Positions 43,508-52,448 of a stretch of 64,000 nt of DNA are shown here, piece by piece. The notes under the pieces were generated by a model that made no database searches, was not told where the DNA came from, and saw only the letters and a program-made list of their open reading frames with translations. Position 1 is the first letter of the stretch. Each line of letters begins with the position of its first letter. Source of the stretch: Pseudomonas putida (GTDB lineage: Bacteria > Pseudomonadota > Gammaproteobacteria > Pseudomonadales > Pseudomonadaceae); assembly GCF_003228315.1 (NCBI RefSeq), contig NZ_CP029693.1, positions 868,001 through 932,000 on the forward strand, given 5' to 3'. Made by a program: the position numbers and the translations under genes.

Positions 43508-45289
43508 TCAGAACGCGAAGTGGCTCTGCGGCATGGTCATCAGGCAACCGGCACCGGCGAGCAATGCCTCGCGATGGGCACCGGCCCGGGGCAGTATCCG
43601 GCGCAGGTAGAAGTCGGCCGATTGCAACTTGGCCTGATAGAACGCCGTTTCTCCGGTGCCAGCCTGCAAGGCCTCACTGGCACGAACAGCCGCCTGCAAC
43701 CACAAGGCCGCCAACATCACGTAGGCCGAATAGGCTAGAAAATCCACGGATACCGCGCCGATCTCCTCGGGATCGCGACGGCAGGCCTGCAGTATTGACT
43801 CAGCCAGCGCTCGCCACTCCTGAAGGCGCTGACTGACCCGCTCGGCCATTTCCGGATGGGACGTGGCGAACGCCACTTGGGTGCTCAGTTCGTCTATCAG
43901 CGCATTGAGCTCGCTACCGCCGTCGCCCAGCAACTTGCGGCGGATCAGGTCCAGCGCCTGGATGCCGTTGGTACCTTCGTAGAGCTGGGTGATACGACTG
44001 TCACGCATCAGTTGCTCCATGCCCCACTCGCGGATGTACCCGTGACCGCCGTACAACTGCACGCCAAGGCTGGCCACTTCCTGCCCGCAGTCGGTGAAGA
44101 AGGCCTTGATCATCGGAATGAGCAACGCGGCGCGGCGGGTGGCGGCATCGCGCTGCGCCGGGTCGGCGGCACCGTGTTCGAGGTCCAGTTGCCGGGCGGC
44201 ATAGGCAGCGAGCATGCGGCAACCTTCGCTGAGGGTCTTCTGGGTGAGCAGCATACGCCGCACATCCGGGTGCACGATGATCGGGTCGGCAGGTTGTTCC
44301 GGCGCCACGGGACCTGTGATCGCCCTCGACTGCAAGCGCTCGCGGGCATAGGCCAGGCCGCCCTGGAATGCCGCTTCGGCGATGCCCAGGCCCTGCAGCC
44401 CCACCTGAAAACGGGCATCGTTCATCATGGTGAACATGCAGGCCAGGCCTTGGTTGGGTTGCCCTACCAGCCAGCCGGTGGCGCCGTCGAAATTCATTAC
44501 ACAGGTGGAGGCACCCTTGATGCCCATCTTGTGTTCCAGTGCGCCGCAGCTCAGCGAGTTGCGCTCCCCGGGCGAGCCATCGGCGTTGACCAGCCGCTTG
44601 GGCACCAGGAACAGGCTGATGCCCTTGATGCCCGGTGGTGCGTCGGGCAAACGGGCGAGCACCAGGTGAATGATATTGTCACTCAAGTTCTGCTCACCGC
44701 CGCTAATGAAGATTTTACTGCCGCTGAGTTGGTAGCTGCCATCGGCCTGGGGCTGGGCGCGGGTGCGCAACAGCGCCAGGTCGGTCCCGGCCTGGGGCTC
44801 GGTGAGGCACATGGTGCCGGCCCACTCGCCGCTGACCAATGGCCCCAGATAGCACTGCTTGAGCGCCTCACTGCCGTGGCGATGCAAGGCCAGGACCGTG
44901 CCTTCGGTCAACCCGGAATAAACACGAAACGACAGCGAGGCGCTCATCAGCATTTCGTGGAAGCTTGCCGAGACCATCTGCGGGAAACCCTGGCCACCAA
45001 ACTCCTGCGGACCGGTCATGCTCGCCCAGCCTTGCTCGACAAACAGCTTGTAGGCCTGGGCGAAACCATCGGGCGTGGTGACTTCGCCGTTCTCCAGGCG
45101 ACAGCCCTGCTCGTCACTGTTGCGATTGAGCGGCGCCACCACATTGGCGGCGAACCGCGCAGCCTCTTCGAGCACACCGTCGATGGTTTCGCGATCCAGG
45201 CCATTGTCCAGTTGCTGGCAATGTCCGGTCACGTCAAACAGTTCGTGCAGCACAAAACGCATATCGCGCAGCGGCGCTTGATAGTTCAT
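43508..45289 (-). CDS. Long acyl-CoA dehydrogenase with C-terminal extension
   Basis: 593 aa, same long subfamily as the enzyme at 37275. [20 protein letters not shown] at the N-terminus (the acyl-CoA dehydrogenase N-terminal cap), [71 protein letters not shown] and the catalytic Glu of [18 protein letters not shown], then a helical C-terminal domain. GGAGGGGCGGGT precedes the ATG. It probably forms an operon with the downstream thiolase and is divergent from a LysR gene that may control it. Confidence 0.95.
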   Translation of the reverse strand: MNYQAPLRDMRFVLHELFDVTGHCQQLDNGLDRETIDGVLEEAARFAANVVAPLNRNSDEQGCRLENGEVTTPDGFAQAYKLFVEQGWASMTGPQEFGGQGFPQMVSASFHEMLMSASLSFRVYSGLTEGTVLALHRHGSEALKQCYLGPLVSGEWAGTMCLTEPQAGTDLALLRTRAQPQADGSYQLSGSKIFISGGEQNLSDNIIHLVLARLPDAPPGIKGISLFLVPKRLVNADGSPGERNSLSCGALEHKMGIKGASTCVMNFDGATGWLVGQPNQGLACMFTMMNDARFQVGLQGLGIAEAAFQGGLAYARERLQSRAITGPVAPEQPADPIIVHPDVRRMLLTQKTLSEGCRMLAAYAARQLDLEHGAADPAQRDAATRRAALLIPMIKAFFTDCGQEVASLGVQLYGGHGYIREWGMEQLMRDSRITQLYEGTNGIQALDLIRRKLLGDGGSELNALIDELSTQVAFATSHPEMAERVSQRLQEWRALAESILQACRRDPEEIGAVSVDFLAYSAYVMLAALWLQAAVRASEALQAGTGETAFYQAKLQSADFYLRRILPRAGAHREALLAGAGCLMTMPQSHFAF

Positions 45290-45465
45290 ACCCGCCCCTC
45301 CTCATCGCCACAGTCCATTAGGCCGACCACTACGAATGCTACCTGTTGTACGTCGAATCTGTTGCTCACAACGACACTCCCAAACCGAAAAGAAGGATTG
45401 CCGTCACCCTAAGCAGGTGCCTACTATTTGAGAAATTTCATTTTCGTATGCGTGATATTTGCAGA
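45290..45465. promoter_or_regulatory. Divergent LysR/acyl-CoA dehydrogenase control region
   Basis: 176 bp between divergent starts, AT-rich towards the LysR side. The palindrome GTTGCTCACAAC at 45361-45372, with another GTTG about 17 bases before, is a candidate LysR binding site. The arrangement (LysR divergent from its target operon) is the classical one. Confidence 0.4.
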
Positions 45466-46359
45466 ATGAATACAACTAACTTCGACCTCAACCTGTTGCG
45501 CATTCTCGATGTATTGCTGCGAGAACAGAACGTCTCTCGCGCCGCTGAACGCCTGGCTCTTAGTCAACCAACCGTAAGTAACGCCCTGGCGCGCCTGCGC
45601 GAACAGCTCGATGATCCGTTGTTGGTGCGTATCGGCCGGCGCATGCAGCCGACGCCCAAGGCTCTGGCACTGGAAGGCCCGATTCGTGCGGCGTTGCAGC
45701 AAATCGAACAGACCCTCGGCGTGGATGAAGGCTTCGATCCGCTGTCGAGCCGACAGACCTTTCGCATTGCCACAACTGACTTCGTCGAGCAGTTGTGCAT
45801 GCCAAGATTGCTGCGGCACTTGCAAGACAATGCACCCAACTTGCGCCTAGACATCGCCCCACTCGACTCTAGCCTGCCGATCGATGCCCTGGATCGCGGG
45901 CATCTCGACATGGTTCTGGGCCGCTTTGACGACATCCCTGCACGTTTTGGCCGACATCACTGGCGCAGCGAAACCCTTCAAATCGCGTTACGCCACGACC
46001 ATCCGGCAATCACCGACACACTGGATCTGGAAACCTTTCTGCGATTACGCCACCTCTGGGTACACGGCGGACAGACACGTGGCATGGTCGATCAATGGCT
46101 GGGGGAACAGGGATTGTCACGGCAGATCGTCTACACCACACCCAACTACTTGCAGGCAGCACACCTAGTGGCCGCTTCGGACCTGTGCGTCGTATTGCCG
46201 ACCCAACTAGCCCGCAACTTTGCGACATTGCTCCCTCTGCAACTGCACGACTTGCCGTTTGCGTTGGAGGCTTTCGAGTTGGACCTGGTCTATCTGGCAC
46301 AACGTGGACAGGACCCAGCAGTGAACTGGCTGGTGGGAGAGATCCTGCGAATTGGCTAA
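45466..46359 (+). CDS. LysR family transcriptional regulator
   Basis: 297 aa. N-terminal HTH: NFDLNLLRILDVLLREQNVS, then RAAERLALSQPTVSNALARL and DDPLLVRIGRRMQPTPKA, typical of LysR proteins of the NahR/NodD/LinR-like group. The C-terminal periplasmic-binding-fold effector domain follows (FRIATTDFVEQLCMPRLL onward). The Shine-Dalgarno is weak; ATG at 45466 gives the usual MNxxxxDLNLL start, whereas upstream in-frame starts add an unlikely basic stretch. Divergent from the acyl-CoA dehydrogenase/thiolase operon, its probable target. It is the last gene of the catabolic cluster before the insertion sequence. Confidence 0.93.
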   Translation: MNTTNFDLNLLRILDVLLREQNVSRAAERLALSQPTVSNALARLREQLDDPLLVRIGRRMQPTPKALALEGPIRAALQQIEQTLGVDEGFDPLSSRQTFRIATTDFVEQLCMPRLLRHLQDNAPNLRLDIAPLDSSLPIDALDRGHLDMVLGRFDDIPARFGRHHWRSETLQIALRHDHPAITDTLDLETFLRLRHLWVHGGQTRGMVDQWLGEQGLSRQIVYTTPNYLQAAHLVAASDLCVVLPTQLARNFATLLPLQLHDLPFALEAFELDLVYLAQRGQDPAVNWLVGEILRIG

Positions 46360-46505
46360 CACTGACGTTTTTATCGGGCAAATACGAAATCACGCCCTGC
46401 TTGAACGCCCGTTTGCGTTGCACATGACAATCCATTTGAATCGTACCTGACCAGTCATACGTGCAGTATTTGACCTGCAAGATTCATGGAGACATGACCG
46501 TTTTT

Positions 46506-46533
46506 AGCCGGTCACGACAGGCAGAAAACGGCC
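46506..46533 (+). repeat. Dispersed palindromic repeat, copy A
   Basis: AGCCGGTCACGACAGGCAGA followed by AAACGGCC; its right end overlaps the first bases of the IS1182-type left end. Copies B (53611-53637) and C (59311-59337) match it closely. GCCG and CGGC ends can pair. Confidence 0.65.
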
Positions 46534-48146
46534 GATTCTGTTGAAAAAGTAGCTCCCCTGTCTGGCCTGCTGCAAAATCTCTGCATTGGGCGGTGGGAGA
46601 TCACACAGCATGATGGGACAGTTATCGAGTGGGCAGGAGCGACTGTTTTACTCGTTCAACCTTGAAGATCACATCCCAGCCAATCACCTTCTGCGCAGCA
46701 TTGATCAGTGTCTCGATCTAAGCGACCTGCGCCATTACCTCGCCGACTTCTACAGCCCGATTGGGCGTCCTTCGATTGATCCCGAACTGATGATTCGCAT
46801 GCTGATCGTGGGCTATTGCTATGGCATTCGCTCCGAGCGGCGGTTGTGCGAAGAGGCTCATTTGAACCTGGCGTATCGTTGGTTTTGCCGGTTGAGCCTT
46901 GAAGACGAAGTCCCCAACCACTCGAGCTTTTCAAAGAACCGACACGGCCGTTTTCGGGACAGTGATCTGTTTCGCTGGTTGTTCAATGAAGTGCTGCGTC
47001 GCTGCATGGACGCCGGCTTGGTCAAGGGCGAAGGCTTTGTCGTGGACGCCAGCGTCATCAAAGCGGATGCGAGTCGGCAGCGCGGTGTACCAGGTGATGA
47101 ACCGGTCAACTGGAGCGATCCGGCCCTGAGTACCCGCGCCGTGCGTGAATATCTTGAAGCCCTGGATGAAGAGGCTCTGGCCGAAACGCTACCCAAGCGC
47201 CTGTCGCTGACGGATCCCCAAGCTCGCTGGACGGCAGCTCCAGGCGGCCCAGCGTTTTACGCTTACTCGACGAATTATCTGATCGATACCGAGCACGGCG
47301 TGATCATGGATGTGGAACCCACACCGGCTCATCGAACCGCAGAAGTCGAGAGCACCAAGACGATGATCGAACGCGTCGAAGCGCAATTCGACATCAAGCC
47401 GGAACGCCTCATCGGCGATACCGCGTACGGTACTGCGCCGATGTTGGCCTGGATGGTGGAGGAAAAAGACATCGAACCTCACGTGCCGGTGTGGGACAAA
47501 ACCGAGCGCAAGAACGACAGTTTCTCGAACAACGATTTCCACTGGAATAAAGAGGCGGAGGAATACCGCTGCCCGGCCGGTAACGCGTTGCGCAGCGAAT
47601 GGCGAGCCTTCAAGAACGAGCGTTCGCACGTAACCAAAGCCAACACCATCATCTTCCGATCCCGGCAGACCGACTGCGCTGCTTGCCCGATGAAAGCCAA
47701 GTGCTGCCCGAACACCGCGTTCCGCAAGATCGCTCGCAGCGTCCATGAAGCCGCTCGTGATGTGGCTCGGCGCATCGCAGCGACAGCGCAGTACGTGCGC
47801 TCTCGCCACGAGCGTAAGAAGGTCGAAATGTTGTTTGCCCACCTCAAACGCATCCTGAAACTGGATCGCCTGAGACTACGTGGCATGAGTGGCGCGACTG
47901 ATGAGTTCACGCTGGCCGCTGCGGTACAGAACCTGCGACGGCTGGCCAAAATTACCTCTCAAGGGCCACCGCTCACGGGATAGGTGCGTCTGCACGAAGC
48001 AAAAAACCTCAAACCAACCCAATAACAGAGCAGCAAAGGTCAACGAAGGGCCGAAAAACCACGCAACGTGGTGAGTAGGTTCTCCGGTTGTGGTCGTGCC
48101 CGAGTTCAGGCGAGCTGAAAATCAGACTTTTTCAACAGAATCGGCC
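46530..48146 (+). mobile_element. IS1182-type insertion sequence
   Basis: About 1.6 kb, bounded by perfect 21-bp inverted repeats at 46530-46550 and 48126-48146 (left end begins GGCCGATTCTGTTGAAAAAG). A single transposase gene reads from left to right. No convincing target-site duplication is visible; the flanks read GAAAAC and AGAAGC. It lies exactly between the catabolic cluster and the defence-type operon, and the right flank (AGAAGCAGCC...) resembles an interrupted dispersed repeat. Confidence 0.9.
46610..47983 (+). CDS. IS1182 family transposase
   Basis: 457 aa. DUF772-type N-terminus (RLFYSFNLEDHIPANHLLRS, IGRPSIDPELMIRMLIVGYC), then the DDE core: FVVDASVIKADASRQR, STNYLIDTEHGVIMDVEPTP, RLIGDTAYGTAPMLAWM, and the final region with RHERKKVEMLFAHLKRIL carrying the catalytic Glu in the YREK-like position. 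GGGAG precedes the first of two adjacent ATGs. No frameshift or stop, so the element may be active. Confidence 0.95.
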   Translation: MMGQLSSGQERLFYSFNLEDHIPANHLLRSIDQCLDLSDLRHYLADFYSPIGRPSIDPELMIRMLIVGYCYGIRSERRLCEEAHLNLAYRWFCRLSLEDEVPNHSSFSKNRHGRFRDSDLFRWLFNEVLRRCMDAGLVKGEGFVVDASVIKADASRQRGVPGDEPVNWSDPALSTRAVREYLEALDEEALAETLPKRLSLTDPQARWTAAPGGPAFYAYSTNYLIDTEHGVIMDVEPTPAHRTAEVESTKTMIERVEAQFDIKPERLIGDTAYGTAPMLAWMVEEKDIEPHVPVWDKTERKNDSFSNNDFHWNKEAEEYRCPAGNALRSEWRAFKNERSHVTKANTIIFRSRQTDCAACPMKAKCCPNTAFRKIARSVHEAARDVARRIAATAQYVRSRHERKKVEMLFAHLKRILKLDRLRLRGMSGATDEFTLAAAVQNLRRLAKITSQGPPLTG

Positions 48147-48631
48147 AGAAGCAGCCTCTCACGGCGGGGCAGAAACGGACGTCTGACAAAACACCTACTC
48201 GTCTTAAATACGATCCCAAATGGCGAACAGTACACCGGTACGATCAGGGGGCTGCGGTGTCTTGCCAAGTACAAGGCAGCGGACGGTACCAACATAATCA
48301 TCTATCACACAGAGTGAGGAGACTGTGTGCGGCAACCTAGATCGCCCAGCATCGTTTACTGATGGCAATCAGCCGCCTATGATGCACTAACTGAAAGACC
48401 ATCAGCCCCAAGGGCCTTAGCAATGGAAGCTAATCGTGAATATCTGCGCTCACGACATCGCACTACTCAAGCCCGGCAGCTTGTTGCTATCGCGATCACA
48501 TCAGAGCACGCCCCTCACCTCACTAAATGCCATGTGTGCCGCCGAACCGTTTGGGGGGCACGCAACTGCAGCGCTTCTCAACCGTTCAGAATAGCCGGCT
48601 CCAATCCGACAAAGAACGCTGAGCGCTATAT
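48147..48631. other. Region between IS and defence operon, no convincing gene
   Basis: 485 bp. It begins with a degenerate relative of the dispersed repeat (CCAGAAGCAGCCTCTCACGG). A short frame ending at 48317 (YTGTIRGLRCLAKYKAADGT to the stop) could be the tail of a truncated protein, with nothing upstream to join. Base composition falls towards the operon. The promoter of the defence operon should lie here. Confidence 0.4.
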
Positions 48632-49786
48632 ATGAAACTTCATGAAGTTAAGGCTCGCGAGTTGAACGGTAGAGATACCATTCACCGATTTAAGGCCCAA
48701 TTCAAAGCCGCAAGCCTAGAATGCTTAGCACTCCTCGAAGACTGCGCCATTGAGCGAGTCTTTTGCGACTACCACGAAGATTACGTGGTCAAGTTTGTGG
48801 ATGACGGGGAGATTTACTACCGCTTCGTACAGGTCAAAACAAAGACAAAGCAGAACCATCTTTACAATATCCTAGAAATATTTGGCATCAAGAAAACCAA
48901 AAAAAACGACCACGATTTACCCAACAGCTTTGCCGGCAAAATGTTGTTACACGTAGATAACTTCGGTGCCACCTGCCACTCTCTCGTCATCTTAACGAAC
49001 ATCAACTTCGACGATGATGTCGAAGGTTTGGTCAACGATGCACAATCCGGCAATGTTGTATCCAAACACACGGCAACGCTAATAACTGAAACTAAAAAGC
49101 TTGTACCAAGTCTTACAGCAAAGACCGACAAGGAAGTTCTCGATTTCCTGTCTCACCTAAAGCTAATGCCTCGCCAGCAAATCTTGAACGAAGACGACGA
49201 TAACTTCGTCTCAAGCGCACACAGTCAAATTTACAAATACAGTGAAATCAATTTGACTCCGAAGGAGATTCGGCTTCTGATCATTCAGCTTCTATCACTA
49301 ATAGAAAGCAAATCATCAGATGAAATAAAGGACAGCATGACCGAGGATATGCTTAATGATAAAGCGAGTGTCACCCTCGATGACATGCTCGACATCCTTG
49401 CCATTTCTCGACCGGCCTATTATCTCCTCAGAAATGGAGGCGACCCGAACGCTATTAAAAGCGTTTCGATTCTTCAGCGCGTATTAAAGCGAAACAACTA
49501 TAAAGAAGAAACGCTTAACTCATTTGCAAACTTCAAGTCGCAGTGGGAAACCTGGTATCGAGTTAATAGGCACACAATCCAAGAGCTAAAACTACTTGAG
49601 CTAATGGATGAAATAACAAGTCTGACAGATAACCTGGCTGTCGGAAAAATAGACATGAAGACAATTACAGGCGCGGTCGTCAAGCTAACAACTAATCTTC
49701 GCACACTATTAGACCGCAATGACCTAACTGAAGAATTAGTTTTTGGAGCCGTACTGTCTGAAATCGTGAAAGGAGAGTCTTCATGA
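48632..49786 (+). CDS. lmuA: Lamassu-type effector LmuA with Cap4 dsDNA nuclease domain (DUF4297)
   Basis: 384 aa. N-terminal DUF4297/Cap4 nuclease pattern: GRDTIHRFKAQFKAASLECL (residues 13-32), CDYHEDYVVKF (45-55) and the PD-(D/E)xK end FVQVKTKTK, with Gln67-Lys69. The rest is a helical regulatory region. In Lamassu systems this protein cuts DNA when the SMC-like partner senses infection. The start is the first ATG; the Shine-Dalgarno is weak. It overlaps the next gene by 4 bp (ATGA), and codon use is AT-rich unlike the flanking cluster, indicating horizontal gain. Assignment rests on the domain pattern plus operon context; no search was run. Confidence 0.85.
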   Translation: MKLHEVKARELNGRDTIHRFKAQFKAASLECLALLEDCAIERVFCDYHEDYVVKFVDDGEIYYRFVQVKTKTKQNHLYNILEIFGIKKTKKNDHDLPNSFAGKMLLHVDNFGATCHSLVILTNINFDDDVEGLVNDAQSGNVVSKHTATLITETKKLVPSLTAKTDKEVLDFLSHLKLMPRQQILNEDDDNFVSSAHSQIYKYSEINLTPKEIRLLIIQLLSLIESKSSDEIKDSMTEDMLNDKASVTLDDMLDILAISRPAYYLLRNGGDPNAIKSVSILQRVLKRNNYKEETLNSFANFKSQWETWYRVNRHTIQELKLLELMDEITSLTDNLAVGKIDMKTITGAVVKLTTNLRTLLDRNDLTEELVFGAVLSEIVKGESS

Positions 49787-50268
49787 ATTTCCGTGAAGCT
49801 GTGGCTGCAGCAAACACTGAGTCCCAAAGTCTTAATTTCTCGTACTCGCCAAGAAACAGGTCTGACGTTTTGGGTAATGAGACTTTATTTCATATCCCGT
49901 TAATTGCACTGACCATTATTTTACTCGCACGTAGCCAAGCAAAGCCTAAACGTAACGACATTGGCATGCTAGTTGGGCAGTGTTTTGAACAGAGCATTGC
50001 CAGTTTCAAGGGTTCAACGCAAGAACTAGGCTGGTCTGCGAACTTAAGAGTAAGAACAATTAAGGCGCTGACATTCTTGGAAGACGCTGGGATGGTCGTC
50101 GTTAACAAACACAACTCTCGGATCGATGCCGCAGAGCCTGGCAAGAAATTCATCGATAAAGTTATGAGCGAAGAAAGCCACCTTTGCGTGGCGCTCTTAA
50201 CCATCAAAAGATCATATAGAAATATCTGCAAAGAACGAGACATCGAGGCCAAACTAGATGAAATTTGA
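49783..50268 (+). CDS. lmuC: Lamassu LmuC/ABC-three-component middle component
   Basis: 161 aa, small helical protein between the nuclease and the SMC-like ATPase. It starts MNFREAVAAANTESQSLNFS and contains LFHIPLIALTIILLARSQAK, then a winged-helix-like segment (NLRVRTIKALTFLEDAGMVVVNK). This size, position and pattern match the middle component of ABC-three-component systems, LmuC in Lamassu. AAAGGAGAG lies upstream of the ATG. It overlaps the preceding gene by 4 bp and the following one by 11 bp, so all three are translationally coupled. The winged-helix reading is inferred. Confidence 0.78.
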   Translation: MNFREAVAAANTESQSLNFSYSPRNRSDVLGNETLFHIPLIALTIILLARSQAKPKRNDIGMLVGQCFEQSIASFKGSTQELGWSANLRVRTIKALTFLEDAGMVVVNKHNSRIDAAEPGKKFIDKVMSEESHLCVALLTIKRSYRNICKERDIEAKLDEI

Positions 50269-52039
50269 ATCCCTACAGTTCTTTGCAAGCCATGGTGGTG
50301 GGTGGGTCTCTCAAGAGCTGAGGTTTGGTAAATCTGTTACTCAGCTATTTGCCCTTAATGGAAGTGGGAAAACGCCGCTAATCCAATCCATCATGTTTTG
50401 TCTCGGATTAGACGTCCAGTTTCGTGAAGACATCATTCGGAATACTGGAAAGGTCGTCCTGCGAGTAAGTATAAACACTAACTTACTTTCCTTCGAGCGG
50501 AAGGTAGGAGAGAAATACGACATCACCGTTAGCAGCGACGGCAGAACTATCAATCGCTTCTATAACGATGAAGACTTTTCCAGGTTCATGCTGGGCATCT
50601 TGAATCTAAGATCTGAGCGTCTGACTACTAATAGTGACACTGCTACAATTCCGTTTTTCTCGGCGATACTACCACTATTTTATCTAGATCAGGACATCGG
50701 TTATTCGGACTATTACGTTCCGCCGCGACATAGCTTTATCAAAGCTCAGTATTCCGAAATGATTCGCCTAGCCGTGGGCCTCCCTGCCAGAAGCTCATTC
50801 GACGCAGCCAAAAAGACGATCAATCTCAAAAAAGAGCTCGACTACCTGGATAAGACTATCACAGATAGCCGTAAGCTTATGGAGAGGCTACGCCAAGACC
50901 TCCCAGCCGCTCCACGACTTGAAGCAGATATTGAGCGTGATATTACCTCACTCAAAGCTCGTCTTGATGAATTGAAGACGACCAAGGACATTAAAAGCGA
51001 GACATTAAACAGCTTCGACTTCTTGATTACCGATCTTCGTCGCCAGCACCGAGAGATAGCCTCACAGCATATAACCCTAGAGTCGAGGATTCGCAGTTCG
51101 TCTCAAATACGAGATGAGATCGAAAGCGAAATCGAGACCCTGGATTTGAATGAAGAAGCTCGCCGTGCATTCATTTCTTTTAGCGAAATATGCACAACCC
51201 CCTCGTGCGGGATGTTTCTCGTCAGCTCTGACTCGTATGGCAAAAGCCTGCTTTATCTCAAAGATCAGCTGAAAGACCTGGAAGCCGTGACCGTCGCGAA
51301 TATACAGCAGGCTGAAGCTCTGCAGACCAAGATGACTTGGCTAGAAGGACAAATCGCTGATCTTTCCACAAAGAGAGGGATTGCTGAGCGCGAAGCAGGG
51401 ATTGAGATGTTCATTGAGGCGATCAGTAGAATTGCCTCCGAACTCTTCGAGTTAGAGCTCGAAAAAGGTCAACAACAGAAATACAAAAGCCAAGAAGGTA
51501 AGCACCTCGAACTGCTGAATCGGCGAGAGGCGGTTCAAAACGAGCTAGAGTCTCTCGGAAAAACCAGAGAGCAATCTCCGGATGTAATGCGATTCAAGCT
51601 CGCGTTAGCCGAGAAAATGGCCCGTTGGCTAGACATCCTAAACTCCAAGAACATCTCCAGAGAGATCCAGATCGACAGTGATCTGAAGCCAATTCTTGGC
51701 TCTGAGAAACTTGGGATAATCAAAGGTAGTTCTAAGGCTCGTACGGTGCTCGCATTCCACGCTGCGCTATTTGAAATCTGCACCAGCAATCCAACCTCGC
51801 CCTTCCGAACATTGATATTCGATACCCCTCGGCAGCAGGAGATTCACTCAGAGGATCTGGATGCGTACATCAAAGAGCTCAAAGTAGTGGCTCTAAAAAA
51901 TAACGCTCAGGTTATCTTCTCGACTACCAGCTACCGCTTCGAGATCGACCCGGCGACGGATGAAGAATGGCTTCCAAAGTTCGGTGGTTTTGAACAGCCG
52001 ATGTACCTCGGATATTTCAATAACATTCTGGACTCATAG
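50258..52039 (+). CDS. lmuB: Lamassu LmuB, SMC-like ATPase
   Basis: 593 aa. N-terminal P-loop NGSGKTP at residues 34-40, preceded by Ala where SMC/Rad50 proteins normally have Gly. Coiled-coil arms run from about 185-300 and 320-455, with a hinge carrying Cys312 and Cys317 (CTTPSC), which may form a zinc hook between two molecules. ABC signature-like KGSSKAR at 489-495 and Walker B LIFDTPRQQE around 519-528, where Asp522 is followed by Thr rather than Glu. Related ATPases sense unusual DNA ends or structures and release the nuclease partner. Third gene of the operon. Confidence 0.87.
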   Translation: MKFESLQFFASHGGGWVSQELRFGKSVTQLFALNGSGKTPLIQSIMFCLGLDVQFREDIIRNTGKVVLRVSINTNLLSFERKVGEKYDITVSSDGRTINRFYNDEDFSRFMLGILNLRSERLTTNSDTATIPFFSAILPLFYLDQDIGYSDYYVPPRHSFIKAQYSEMIRLAVGLPARSSFDAAKKTINLKKELDYLDKTITDSRKLMERLRQDLPAAPRLEADIERDITSLKARLDELKTTKDIKSETLNSFDFLITDLRRQHREIASQHITLESRIRSSSQIRDEIESEIETLDLNEEARRAFISFSEICTTPSCGMFLVSSDSYGKSLLYLKDQLKDLEAVTVANIQQAEALQTKMTWLEGQIADLSTKRGIAEREAGIEMFIEAISRIASELFELELEKGQQQKYKSQEGKHLELLNRREAVQNELESLGKTREQSPDVMRFKLALAEKMARWLDILNSKNISREIQIDSDLKPILGSEKLGIIKGSSKARTVLAFHAALFEICTSNPTSPFRTLIFDTPRQQEIHSEDLDAYIKELKVVALKNNAQVIFSTTSYRFEIDPATDEEWLPKFGGFEQPMYLGYFNNILDS

Positions 52040-52448
52040 TCTTTAGTTCTCCGAACTGCTCCGGCAGTACGGCCTATACCCCCTCACTGTACAAGGTGCT
52101 CCATGACAGCTTTGGTTCAGTTTCTCAGCTTTATCGGCCAGGTTGTTCGTTATGAAGACAGTAGTTCAGACGTGACCTTGAATCGCCCGTCAGTTTTTAG
52201 ACGCTAAATGGCTGATTTTGGCCGTTAGCGGCCCCTCACAAACGACCGCTACCGGCCGGAGGTGGACGTCCGTGAGCGGTCACTATCGGCTAGGAGCGGT
52301 CGGTCGCGATAGATCGCTAGGTCAGGGATTGTGAGCTTCAATCTCCGATGCTAGCCTTGCAAAAGCCACGGAGATAGCCTGTTAAGAGAACTGCAGAAGT
52401 GCACTTAATCTTCTTCACTGCCTTGACCGGCACTTAAATATTCGCCTA
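52040..52448. other. Intergenic region with degenerate repeats
   Basis: 409 bp between the end of the Lamassu operon and the stop of a minus-strand gene. Positions about 52200-52320 contain degenerate, partly palindromic relatives of Pseudomonas intergenic repeats (GGCCGTTAGCGG..., CCGCTACCGGCC, GTCCGTGAGCGGTCACTATC). No open frame looks coding, and no clear terminator was found. Confidence 0.4.

Noticed and set aside
48090..48317. Short frame ending YTGTIRGLRCLAKYKAADGT to a stop
   Set aside because: Might be the tail of a truncated protein, but it starts inside the IS end and no family was recognised; too weak to annotate as a gene.
48423..48635. Seventy-codon frame before the Lamassu operon
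   Set aside because: No ribosome-binding site and no family features; basic, Cys-containing random-looking composition.
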